NCBI GenBank assembly: GCA_011316305.1
Contig: SAUG01000057.1
Location: 434,001-498,000, forward strand
DNA: 64,000 nucleotides
Reading direction: 5' to 3'
Source: Rusavskia elegans
Lineage: Eukaryota; Ascomycota; Lecanoromycetes; Teloschistales; Teloschistaceae
Both the position numbers and the translations under genes were made by a program. Under the pieces are notes generated by a model. That model saw only the letters and a program-made list of their open reading frames with translations. It did no database searches and had not been told where the DNA came from. Of the stretch, positions 31,984 to 42,513 are shown piece after piece (positions within the stretch are counted from its first letter, which is position 1; each line of letters begins with the position of its first letter).

Positions 31984-33983
31984 ATGTCAGCTGTCATAGC
32001 AACGCTATACCAAGTAATCGATTCCATATTGCGTGCGAAATGCAAAATCAGCTTTCCATCGACAGAGGATGAGCGAATCAGTCACTTCATTCATGTCCGG
32101 GAGGACGATGACGAGTCGCTATCTATGTGGACCTCTGTAGAGTCTGATAGTCGGCCTCCTGCTGTTGTTCTACGTAAGTTATTCTTCTTCTTGGTAGGCC
32201 TATGCTAAATAGCTTGTTAGACACCAGCCAGAATTCCCTTGAACTCGAAGCACAGTGCAACTCGGTTTGGGTGGAGTCGCATGGATGGACCAACGAAAGT
32301 TCGGAAACACGATTCGTTCGCCTCCCATCGTCTAATGCTTATGAACACGTCTTGCGTTCCCTTGCTCCAGATGAGCCGTTCAGGATTGGGGATAAACAGT
32401 ACCTGCTGCAAGTCGATCAAGCAACGTCTTTGCAAGACGTTCAAGTTATGTCCTCCCGCCCTAGCACCGACGACGCAGACACGGCAATACATGGGCAAAC
32501 CTCGGAGATACGGTCAGATAATCGTCCATCCACGCCAAATCCTAGATCAGGCACTGCTGTGTTGGAAACGCCTATTGCCAAGCGACATCAAGATCCAACT
32601 GAACCTTCGAAGTTGTCGAATACTTCTATAGAAGGAGACACTTCCCAAGAGAATGACGATCTGGCGGTGGCTAGCGATAACGTGAGTTCCAACGAGCAAG
32701 CCAATGAAGATGATGCGAGTAACATCATCGGTCTCGAATCCAAGTCGGCGTTAGTCGAAACAGGTCTTGACGTTATTCCCAACGACGAGTCATCGACACA
32801 GAGCACTGAATCCTCAAGCCATGAACTGCCCCATTCAAACGTTTCAAACGAAGCGAAGGCAAATGGCGTAAATCTACCTGAAGAGCGTCAAACACCAGAG
32901 GCCAGGATCTCGGCGCAACGGAGCCCACGTAAACGGTCTGCTAGCCCACTTGAGGGTAACGAGGACTTAGACGAGCCCGTCCAGCCAGTCACCGGCCTAT
33001 CGTCGGAACTCAGCGCAGTTGGTCAAGATCTTGAAGGTCCTCCTAAAAAGCGACAGAGGCGCGTACCTACCGCGGCCACAGAGGAAAGTCAAAATAGTGT
33101 CAAAAGTACCATCCATGTTGAGCTTCCATCCACAAGAGGCCCGTCAGATCCCTCGAATCGATTACATATAAATCCAGTGCAATCGCAAGAGTCGTCACAA
33201 TCGACTCTCTCTACGCCCAGGAACCAAAGGAAGGCAACGGAACCTCCATCTTCAAATATGAGCAGCCGCTCCACAAGGCAAGGGCAGCGTGGTCAGGGTT
33301 CTTCTCAAGACCAAGTGACAAGGGTCGTCTATGCAAGCTCCACTTCTGTTGGAGATTCGACCGCCTATACCAAATTCCTTCGCCAGCACCATGTGAAGCA
33401 GGTAAAGAACGTGAAAGACTGCGACGTGTTGTGTACTGGCAAGGGCGAACTCAAGCGGACGTCTAAACTTCTGCTAGCTACGCTGACGGGCAAGGAAGTC
33501 GTCACTGATCAATGGATAATCCAGAGCGCAGAACAGAACCAGCTCCTCGATACTGCCGGATTCGTACCTGAGGACAAGAAGAGGAAACAAGAATGGGGCA
33601 CTTCCCTTGGGGATGCCATAGAAAGAGGACGCCAGGGATTGAAGCCTTTCGAGGGCTGGACGATCAATTTCACGCCAAGCGCTAAGAAGGAGCTCGGGTC
33701 AAGCTGGTCTGAACTCAAAGAGATTTGTCTCGTCGCTGGCGTCACGGCTGTACACGCAATGATCCCACGAAAGTCTCCGAAAGAGATGGACCCGACCATT
33801 GTGATTGCCGCATCGAATGAAGCAGATCAGGCAACGTTGGAAGAGCGCGGCTGGAGAATCTTCACCAAGGATATCATCACTTTCAGCGCGCTGCGAGGTG
33901 GGATTGATGCGGACAGTGATGAATTTCTTGTTGGGAAGAAAGGGATTGGGAGCGCCAAAAAGAAGGCGAAAAGGGGCGGGTGA
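31984..33983 (+). CDS. Tandem-BRCT protein, Mdb1/MDC1-like DNA-damage mediator
   Basis: Two exons, 31984-32173 and 32221-33983, give 650 aa. The C-terminal third holds two BRCT repeats: about residues 435-505 (RVVYASSTSV, HHVKQVKNVKDCDVLCTG, LTGKEVVTDQWIIQSA) and about 540-630 (FEGWTINFTPSAKKEL, EICLVAGVTAVHAMIP, RIFTKDIITFSALRG). The middle is Ser/Thr/Glu-rich with many SQ and TP sites, as in checkpoint mediators. The N-terminal 120 residues are beta-rich and end in EPFRIGDKQYLLQ, possibly a divergent FHA-like fold. In S. pombe, Mdb1 (FHA plus BRCT) binds phosphorylated H2A at breaks; I assign the likeness from architecture, not from a search. The true start may lie upstream. Convergent with NTH1, 208 bp apart. 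Confidence 0.7.
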
Positions 33984-34191
33984 GTCCGCGTTCAGGAACA
34001 TGCACGGAGTAATATGTGTCTTGAGATACCCTATGTTGTCACCGGATGGCTTCGATTACCTAGAGTATGGCTTGAAACTCGCTCGTCTTTCTGTTACGGT
34101 TGGCCCAATGTTCTCCAAGCGAAGGAGGTGGGCTACGACCGAAGCTGTGTAATAGTTGCATTTCGCATCACGATCAACGATTGCTCCTGAA

Positions 34192-35509
34192 TCATCCGTC
34201 CTCCTCTTTCACAACCACAACATCTTCCACTTCCTCCTTCACCTCCTCCCCCTTCTCCACTTTCACCCTCTTCCGCTTAACCACAGTCTCCTTCTGCGCC
34301 ACCGCCCCAGGACACAACCCCCTCGCACTCAAAGTACACTCTCCACACCTCCTCCCCACCGGCAGACAAACCGTCTGCCCAAACCCGACCAACAACCCGT
34401 TAATCTCATGCCACCTCTCCCTCGGCAACCACGCCTCCAAAACCTTCCTCGTCTCCTCCGGCCCACCCGTCCGATGCCACCCCCACAAATTCGTAATGCG
34501 ATGAACATGCACATCCACCCCAATCCCCTCATCACGACCCCACGCCGCACTCATACACAGATACGCCATCTTCGGCCCGACGCCAGGCAGCGAGATGAGT
34601 CCTTCGATGGTATCCGGGATGTCGGAATTGAAATTCGATTTTAGAAGCAGGGCGGTGGATTTGATGTACCGGGTTTTGTTATTGTGGAAACCGACGGCGT
34701 GGATGAGGGTGTTGAGCGTTTCTGGTTGGACGGCGAGGATGCCTTCGAGGGTGAAGCCGTGGGGCGGGGGGAGGGAGGTTTGCAAGCGTATCATGGCGAG
34801 GGCGGTGGTGGTGTCGCGGGTTTGGGAGGAGAGCATTAGGGCGATGAGGGTTTGGAAGCGTTGGTCCTGTGTGTTTGAGTTTGTTAGTGTGGAAGTGCCA
34901 GGGGCGGTTATTCTTTTTTTTTTTTTTGTGTGGGTTTGAGAGTGAGGATTTACGTACGCGAGGCGATCGAGTGGAGTCGGCGAGTGATTCGCAGCCCATT
35001 GTATCGACGGGAGCGAGGACTTTCTTCCTCATTTCTTGGACTAAGCCGTAGATTTCCTCCCAGTTGGGGGGTGGGTGGATGGTTACTTCGCCGGAGTCAT
35101 GGTCGACCACTTTTTGAGCGGGATGCTTTTTGCCTTTCTTGATCTTTGTCGGCGACCCGTTGAGACCTGCTTTGCGCGGAGAGGTGCGAGTTTCGAGCTT
35201 GATGCTTGATGCCTCCGTGAGAATTGTTATTGTGGGAGTAGATATACCGCGTTTGCGCTTTTGCTGGGTTTCATCGAGCAATGATGGTGTATCTTCGATA
35301 TCGAGAGGGCCGGGCGAGCTGCCTAGGGAGGATAAAGAAGAACTATCATCGTCGCTCTCGTCTTCTTGCTTGACAGCGAGACTGCCCCGAGTATCGGCAG
35401 CCGCAAACCCATTGATAGAGGCAGCGAATCCTCTTGTTTTCCGGCGTGTGACGACTTCCGAGTTCTTGCCGATCGTTGCCGTTTCTCGGGCGAGACGAGA
35501 GGTCTTCAT
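34192..35509 (-). CDS. NTH1: Endonuclease III homologue (bifunctional DNA glycosylase/AP lyase)
   Basis: Exons 35509-34958 and 34866-34192 give 408 aa; the 91-nt intron contains a 14-base A/T homopolymer. Start is the first in-frame ATG ([12 protein letters not shown]). The catalytic core begins at [16 protein letters not shown]. After splicing: [18 protein letters not shown], the helix-hairpin-helix LPGVGPKMA with the catalytic Lys, and [11 protein letters not shown] with the catalytic Asp. The iron-sulfur ligands are [20 protein letters not shown], spaced C-x6-C-x2-C-x7-C; the last spacer is two residues longer than in E. coli Nth. The N-terminal 180 residues are basic/Ser-rich with likely nuclear signals. 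It removes oxidised pyrimidines in base-excision repair. Divergent from FAM32A over 221 bp. Confidence 0.94.
34914..34927. repeat. 14-base poly-T (poly-A on the coding strand) in the NTH1 intron
   Basis: Homopolymer of 14 T on the plus strand. It is in the intron, so length uncertainty would not change the protein. Confidence 0.9.
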
Positions 35510-35730
35510 GAGAGACTTACATGGCTTTGCGCAAAAGGCGTGGGACTGCGCTCGAACTGTGAGGTCGTATCGAGTACCCCTTTTCCCCAGCTTTTTGTTC
35601 AGCCTTATCCGGTCCCTGTGGCAATTGACAGCTGCCAAGCAATCGTTATAGCAAACTCCCGTGTCCAGGTAGCGTTATTCAAGACACAACTCAAGCTTCG
35701 ACACAACCCCCCCTCAACTCCCCACCAGCA

Positions 35731-36226
35731 ATGCCCACATCGGAGTACACCTCCACCACCGGCGGCAGTCTCCGCCTCAAAGGCGTCGATCCCTCCTCCA
35801 AAATAACAAAACACAAAAAGAAGCGTCCCAAACCATCCTCGGACCCAACCACCTCAGTCCCCAAATCGGAAAAGCTCCAAGAACCTGAAGATGCCAATCC
35901 AGATCTCGATAGAGACCCCAACGAAAAGTCATCAAAGGCGGAAGATCAGGACCAAGATCACGGAGATGGGGAGGAGGGTCCTAGAGGAGGCAAAACGGAA
36001 GCGGAAATCCGGCATGAAGAGCGGAGGCGGAGGAGGGTATGTCATCTTCCCCATTATGCCATCAATCGTTTTGAGATAGGGTACTGATATCGTCGTCTAT
36101 GTACAGCTCGAAGAACGACTCAAACGCGAAGGAACGAAGACGCATAAGGAGAAAGTGGAGGAATTCAATCACTATTTGAGTAATCTTAGTGAACATCATG
36201 ATATGCCGAGGATCGGTCCTGGATAA
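35731..36226 (+). CDS. FAM32A-family small basic nuclear protein
   Basis: Exons 35731-36036 and 36107-36226 (70-nt intron) encode 141 aa. The C-terminal half has the family pattern: KTEAEIRHEERRRRRLEERL then KTHKEKVEEFNHYLSNLSEH and HDMPRIGPG to the end. The N-terminal GGSLRLKGVDPSSKITKHKKKR is also characteristic. FAM32A proteins are spliceosome-associated in the catalytic complex in human; a splicing role in this fungus is inference. The middle acidic/Gln-rich linker (EDQDQDHGDGEE) varies. Shares a short divergent promoter with NTH1. Confidence 0.9.
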
Positions 36227-36876
36227 GGTGATGGTGTGAATTGTGGGTGTCGGAGGCTGGGAACGATATGGCGTTCTTTGGGCAAATTGCAGCATGCTTG
36301 CTTACCACGGTTGGAGGTCATTGAAGTGTGTCCGATAGAGACCAAGCAGGCGGAAGAGGGAGCAGGTAGGCGACATGATCTGCGGGTTAGCGATGGTGTT
36401 CGGTGGCGATGGGAAATGGCAGTGATTACCGAAATCGGTGGCTTTCGGAGTACCTTCCAGCCTTGTGGCCGTCAGTCCCCAAATCACAGATATCTCGAGT
36501 GAAATCGAGTGCCTGGGTTGAGATGGGCTGGTATACTTCGAACTTCGATGAGCGCTACATATCATTCATATATTCATACAGTGCCAACCAGAAACCGCTC
36601 AAATGTACCCTTCCTTCCCTGCGTTGCAAGTTTCGCCTCCATCATCACCGTCAAGCTCATGTATCGCGGCTCTTGCTGATGGAAAGATTTCGCAAGAAGA
36701 TCGCTATGAGCAAGCCGCCGCGTTGTGCTGGGTATATCATCCCACCATTCCCAAAAGCCAAGATCCGCAGCATTACAAAGTATACACTACCAAAACTTGT
36801 GATCAGATGCGAGGAAGGGGAAACGATATTGGTATGAGAAGACGACCAGCGCCTCTGGCGTAGAATAGCAACGTCA
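36227..36876. other. Convergent intergenic region, no gene seen
   Basis: 650 bp between the 3' ends of FAM32A (+) and the next gene (-). Open frames present are motif-free. Confidence 0.5.
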
Positions 36877-38786
36877 TCAGAAAGCCAAACCCTCCTCACC
36901 GTCCAGATCCGGTCTTTCAAACTCGCCTCGCTCGACCGGCGTGACATAAACCTCATGATAACTCTCGTCGTCCGTATCCGTTTCGTCGTTGTAATTACTC
37001 CTGCTTCTGCTCCTATCGTCAAGGCGGTTGTGATGCTGCTGCTGCTGCTGTCTCATCAGGTATCGCTCGTTGGAGTCCCGCGAATACGGTCTATGTTCAG
37101 GTGGGGTGGGGTGAATGCGGTGGTCGTCTGGAGAGTCGTAGGGTCGGTATCCGGGGATGGACGCCGTGGAAGAGTATTGGGGTTGACGTCGTGCATCTCG
37201 AACCTCACGAAGTGAATTGGGCGAAGGAGATTTCATTGAATGGAGTTCCTGTTGTAGCATCGTGACCTGATCTTCGAGCCGTATGCGCGCAGACTGCTCC
37301 CGCCTGATAAGCGTGATGAGAGTTGTATAATGCTCAATCGTTAATTCGGTCATGCTGTTTCGGGAACTGCGATCGCCGTGGGCGGGCTTCAATGTGGTGG
37401 CAATACTGGTAGGCCTGGGATTGGGTTGGTTTGCCGGGCCATGGATGCCAAACGGCAACTGCTGCATACCAGGGGTTGACTCGGGGCTTTGGTCATAATT
37501 CGAAGTTGGAGAATTCTCAATAACATGTCCAGGAGGCGGCTGAAGAAAGGTTGAACTCGATGGCGGTTGAGGACTGGCTTCGTAATGCTGAGAGATGTCT
37601 TCAGTAGGAGATTTGACATCGACGGACTTGATATCAGCTTGAAGCTTCGAGATAGCGTATTCGAAATCCATGAGCTTGATCTCGAGTGTAACTAGTCGCT
37701 CTTCGAGACTGATATTTTCTTGGCTATGCATGGGACCAGCAGACAAGCCGAAGTTGAAATCACCGGGGTGAGGTGGGCCCTCATGTTCCTCCTCTTGCGG
37801 CATTGGAGGCGTTTGTTCGACGAACCCCTGTCGTCGCACAAGAGCATGAATAGGCGAAGGTTGACGCGATCCTGGAGCAATGAATCCAGGAGTAGTCTCA
37901 TCGGCACTTTCTCTCCAGTATCTGATCTCGTCGCTTCTCCTCCTCCAACGCCTCCACTGGATTGGAGACATACGGTGCTCCTTGCGTCCTTCGCGCAGAT
38001 CGTCGGCACTTCTTGATCTCCTCTTCGGGTTGCTGCCACTGGTCACGGCAAACCCAATGCTCGCGTGATCAAGACCTTTATCTTGAGCTTCATGGAATCC
38101 AAGACCCGGCAGCTGATCTCCAATTTCAGCACCTTCCTGAGCGTTGAGTATAATACTCGGAAGACTGGCACGGCGTGGTCGTATGGGACGAAGGGGCGGA
38201 GACCGCTCGGGACGGAGAGGGGTGATACTATCTGCCACAGGAGAGGCCGCTGGTAATGGGACGGGAAACGGGGAGTGCGATCCTAGAGCACTGGTCCGAA
38301 GAACGGTCTGCGTCGGGACAGAAGCCGAACGTTGTTTGGCGACGTCGACGGCAGAGGTGATGAATTCATTGGGGTCCTTGGTCAGAGTCAGCGCTGTGAA
38401 CAGCAGGAATGGTACGCAGGATGACAAACATGACGTGGATAGGCCACCGGAGCGGGCAAACTGATCCTGTCTTTTGGAGACTTCCTCCCGAAGAGTCGGC
38501 GAAAGGTGTTTTTGAACCCTCCACTCCTCGGTTTCTTGGGCGGAGGATCATTTCGGATCGCAGTAGGTGTGCCATCATAGTTGAGCACCTTGGACCATGT
38601 TGGCCGTTCTTGTAATCGAGTCTTGGGTCCTTTCCTCGAGACGGGCCGCGAGGACGGACCAATCGAGGAGGTGAAGCTCGGCTTGTGCTCCACCGCGGGT
38701 GGTGGCAGCAAACCGGGATCCGTTGTACTCTCCAGACTGCTGGACACGACTCTTGGCGACGTTCGTGTTGTAGTAGTGGAACTCAT
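36877..38786 (-). CDS. Disordered fungal protein with coiled coil and poly-Q, unknown function (618 aa)
   Basis: Exons 38786-38430 and 38376-36877 join across a 53-nt intron (GTTTGT donor, GCTGAC branch point, AAG acceptor) to give 618 aa. No named domain is recognised. The N-terminus is basic (GGFKNTFRRLFGRK, a possible membrane-binding amphipathic helix). Two helical stretches look like coiled coils: ISLEERLVTLEIKLMDFEYA (mid-protein) and HYTTLITLIRREQSARIRLE followed by DQVTMLQQELHSM. The C-terminus holds a short QQQQQHH run coded by CAG repeats, then an acidic tail. Pro/Ser-rich linkers are interspersed. A scaffold role at membranes or polarity sites would fit the composition, but this is inference. 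Confidence 0.75.
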
Positions 38787-40809
38787 TGGACGTTGGTCAT
38801 GTCAGGGAGTTGATGCGGGGAAAGTGGCCTGAGCCCATATAAGACGGTTTTCCTCGGAAATTGGCGAGCGACGAAATCTATGATGTTGCAACACTCGGAT
38901 GGGAAGCCAGCCCACCCTGCGAGTAATAATGAGGAAGGGTTGGTCCTCGGGAAGATTATACTGGCGACCGTATCATCTTATGCAGACCTGCGACACAAGC
39001 GAGTGGTGGTCCGTGGGTACATACTTATGTACGATGGGTAAGGCGCGGGCTGTTGGGGGGGGGGAGGACTGCAGTAAAGAGTCGAGTATGGAGTATGTAT
39101 CTCCAACTTCCAGCAGGTTGTTATGAGGACCAGGCCCGGTCGAGGGTGACAATGAGCTTGCCGATGCAAGCGAGCTGCTGATCGTGGTTCATGAACGAAG
39201 GACGTCTTCTGGCGAGAATAGAACAGTCGGGGCGATCATCCGTCGGTGTAAGCAAGATGGTATCCAGGCGTGACTGTGTAGATCTCCCCCGCCGTCCGCC
39301 AATCAGGCCGGTCTGGCAGACACCCTCCAGGAGAACCCCTCCTGTTCGAGATGATCTTGAGACGCAGCTCTGCAGCCTTTGGAGGTCAACCTCACCCCCA
39401 TGCCAGGGCCAGCAAGTCGACGTCGCCTTCAGATTGGTCAGGACCGCTGTGGCTGAGGCAGTCTTTCCTGCTCAAGACCCCGTGTTCTCCCTACCAACAA
39501 GATGGCAGAACAACCCAAACTGGATGGAGCATCAAGACCACCTGTGGCGTCAGCATGTCGCTCGCCGGATGACTCTGGCTTGCAAAGGCTGATTGGTCCC
39601 GTGGAAAAGGACGCTTGCAGGCTTTGTGATTTCAGCTCGAGTATCTTCAAGGTTCTTTGACGTGAAGGTGGGTCGTGGTGTTGATTATCAATCGCAATAA
39701 CGAAGGACTGGAGTACAAACAGCCTGGTTACTCGTTACGGGATGTCGGCTACATGTCCCACGCAGGACGAACCGGGATAGGAACGGGGATTGGTGTCAGG
39801 TTGCGGTACGGCCCACGTTGCGTTCGGTTTCCTTGACATAACAACCAACAAGAGGATGGGTAAGCCGCCTTTGCGGTGGAGATGGGAGGATCGATGACAC
39901 TGTTGGACTCACGGTGGGGATGGTGAAAACCCGCGAGAGTGGTTGTCTGCATCTTGCAGTAATCGTGCTTTCAAAGCAAGCCACGATCCGCCGAGACTCG
40001 GCGCTTCGTTTTAATGCCACTTTTGTATGAACAGTGCGTAGAATAATCCTGATCAACCCATCTTAAGATAGTCCGAGCATGGGCCCGTCGTCGAAGTATC
40101 GAGATTGACGTGCAGCAAACCGTCACTGAACGTCGAGCTTATTTAATAATTACTTCCTCGGGAGCCAGCTTGTGCAATCATTTAAGCACGCACGAGAAGA
40201 AAATTACGGCATCATCATAGTACAATTCTTCTTGTTCATCCTATTTGCCTGCTCCTGGCTCTAGTCCTAAGCTACAAGTTCTGGAGCACGTCCCCAGCGA
40301 TTGCCTTAATCGAATAATAGTAAATACAGTCTCATCCGAATGCCTTCCTGTTTCTCAAGGTGCAAAGAAAGAGGTCCACAGTCATTCTTCGACCATGTCA
40401 CATGTCTGCCCATTCCCGTCGTCTTGCCTTTCTTCTCTCGCTCGTGTAGCCGTTGTGCGGGATTAACATAAGAGACATTGCTACTAAGCTTGCTTCCGGA
40501 AGTCCGGGGCGAAGGGATACGACCTTGTGAAGTCGCCGTCGGAGTATATGATGCCAGCATAAATGACCCCTGGCAGGCGGAACAAATGTGCTATCCAGGG
40601 CTAAGCGGGTCCAGCTCCTCCCGGAGCAAGGAAAGAAGATATTCGAGTCGGAGGAAAAAATTAGAGGATTGTAAGGACCGTTAACAGATTTGATAAGTCA
40701 TTCGAAGGCGTACAGTTGCAATTGATACTGAAGGCGTACAAACTTGCCTTGAGCCGCGAGGAGCCTCGGATCGGAGACTTCCACCAGAATATTCGACGTT
40801 GCTCAAGCC
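38787..40809. other. 2-kb intergenic region, no convincing gene
   Basis: It carries the promoter of the 618-aa gene at one end and the 3' flank of the 567-aa gene at the other. A 10-base G homopolymer is at 39055-39064. Open frames on either strand carry no motif. Confidence 0.45.
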
Positions 40810-42513
40810 TCAAAAGAGTGAGCTCTTGCGCTTCTCGGCGTTGGTGAGTACCAACAAAGGCGCTTTGCGCCGTTCGCCGTCAGGCTTGGAATTCTCATCC
40901 ATCTTGACCTCTACCATTTTGCCACCCAAACCAAAGCCCTCCTCACTGCTTACACTGGTAGCACTGGGAAGGCCTTGCGGAGGAGTGCTAGTGGAATATC
41001 TCTCCCGAGATCGCTCTTTCATTTCGGATCCGATGGCTCCGCTGGCAACAGCGCGCAGGCTGCCCAGACTCGGCTTGCCCGAGAGACTACCGCTCCCGCT
41101 CCTCGCGCTTTCCGACTCGCCATCCGAGGATGCGGAAAAGGTAATATCACCCTCGCTGGCAGGCGTCATGCTACCGAGGCTATCCATCGAACCGCTACCT
41201 CTCGAGGCACCTCGTCGTTCGATTCCGGCCTTGACCAGATTGTTGACAGCACGACGTCGTTGACGGGTTGCAAAATTTTTACTTCCTTCATGTTTCGAGG
41301 TCGGTTTGGCGATTAATTCCTCCAGCGAAGGAGGACCTCTAGGCTGCCGAACAGGATGGTCGCCTGCGCGTGCTTGACCTGGTCCAAAGGTTCCAGTCAT
41401 AGGTGTCTGGGGGAAGCCGGCCGATTTTGGTACTCCGGTTTTCGGTCCCTCGGATGCCACAGACGAGTTGCCAGCAGAGGGCGATGCAAATGAAAGAGCC
41501 TTTGTGTGACCTCGACGGAACGCAGTCGAAGATGGTGGCGGCAGAGGGTTGACCTCCATTGATGGCGGTGATGCAGACAGCTTTGGAAGTGACTCAGCCA
41601 AGTAAGTGGTTGGGGGCGAATTATCTGCTGGTGGTGGTGATACTTGAGCTCGGAATGCCGGCGTTGCAGGAGGCGGCGAGCCGCGCAGATCCTGGTTCAA
41701 CACAGTTGGCGGTGGAGAATTGGCTTGTTGATTCGCAGAGTTATCCATCATGAGGCTTTGTTGACCAGTCATGGGATTGTAGACGCAATAGAGTCCCATT
41801 CGGCCAGGCACAGCCTGAACGATGGGTTGAAGACCACTCTGTAGCTGTTGCTGGTAGAGGCCGATGTTAGGCATCATGGATGACGGGAAATGTTGTTGGC
41901 CCATGCCTCGATTGAGGTCCATGCCTTGGAATTGCTGACCCGCCGCCATGAGTTGCTGTTCCAGCTGCTGTTGGAGTAGTACACGCTGTTGGGCGAGTTG
42001 ACGGTTTGTGGCGACAAGTTCAGCGTAATGTTCGGGATCTTGTTCAGGTCCAACTTGAAGAGCTGGTGGTGCGAGAACTTGCTCCGGGTGGGAATACATC
42101 TGACTGTTGCCGGAACCGAGATAGCCGTTCTGCTGGCTTCTGGGAAAGCTACCACCAACGGCGGTCTGCGGTACAGGCCGAACGTATGGATTATTCATTC
42201 CATTGCCATACGCGTTCTGACCATAGTTCTGTTGAAGCTGTGAGGGAGCAGCAGAAGTGGGGAAGGTTGCTGTCTTGGGAGCGGTGCGCAAGCCTGCCAG
42301 TAGATGAGACCGGCTCGTTCTTGGAGTCGGCATTAGGTCGGGCTGGGTCTCATCGATGGTGGAGATCTTGGTCGGAGGTGCGACACTCAGACGCTTGATG
42401 TTCGATCCCTTTCCGCGCGAGGCAAAGCCTGACCCGGGGACTCCAAGGCTGTTGCTGAATGCATTATGTGGGTTGAAGGTCATTTGAGCGAGACCGCCAG
42501 CGTCAAGGCTCAT
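40810..42513 (-). CDS. Q-rich, Ser/Pro-rich conserved fungal protein, unknown function (567 aa)
   Basis: A single exon of 567 aa, starting MSLDAGGLAQMTFNPHNAFS. Features in order: a PxTSRSHLLAGLR stretch, a glutamine-rich helix (LVATNRQLAQQRVLLQQQLEQ), a Gly-Tyr-Met-Gln region with GRMGLYCVYNPMTGQQ, then Pro/Ser linkers. The best conserved-looking part is near residues 415-460: RGPPSLEELIAKPTSKHEGS, NFATRQRRRAVNNLVKAG and ERRGASRGSGSMDSLGSM. The C-terminus ends APLLVLTNAEKRKSSLF. Composition is like fungal RNA-granule or transcription-cofactor proteins, but I do not recognise the family. The 5' region contains a CACGTG box at 42795-42800. Confidence 0.78.
   Translation of the reverse strand: MSLDAGGLAQMTFNPHNAFSNSLGVPGSGFASRGKGSNIKRLSVAPPTKISTIDETQPDLMPTPRTSRSHLLAGLRTAPKTATFPTSAAPSQLQQNYGQNAYGNGMNNPYVRPVPQTAVGGSFPRSQQNGYLGSGNSQMYSHPEQVLAPPALQVGPEQDPEHYAELVATNRQLAQQRVLLQQQLEQQLMAAGQQFQGMDLNRGMGQQHFPSSMMPNIGLYQQQLQSGLQPIVQAVPGRMGLYCVYNPMTGQQSLMMDNSANQQANSPPPTVLNQDLRGSPPPATPAFRAQVSPPPADNSPPTTYLAESLPKLSASPPSMEVNPLPPPSSTAFRRGHTKALSFASPSAGNSSVASEGPKTGVPKSAGFPQTPMTGTFGPGQARAGDHPVRQPRGPPSLEELIAKPTSKHEGSKNFATRQRRRAVNNLVKAGIERRGASRGSGSMDSLGSMTPASEGDITFSASSDGESESARSGSGSLSGKPSLGSLRAVASGAIGSEMKERSRERYSTSTPPQGLPSATSVSSEEGFGLGGKMVEVKMDENSKPDGERRKAPLLVLTNAEKRKSSLF

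Noticed and set aside
39055..39064. 10-base G homopolymer
   Set aside because: Ordinary low-complexity tract in non-coding DNA; at most a sequencing-quality caution.
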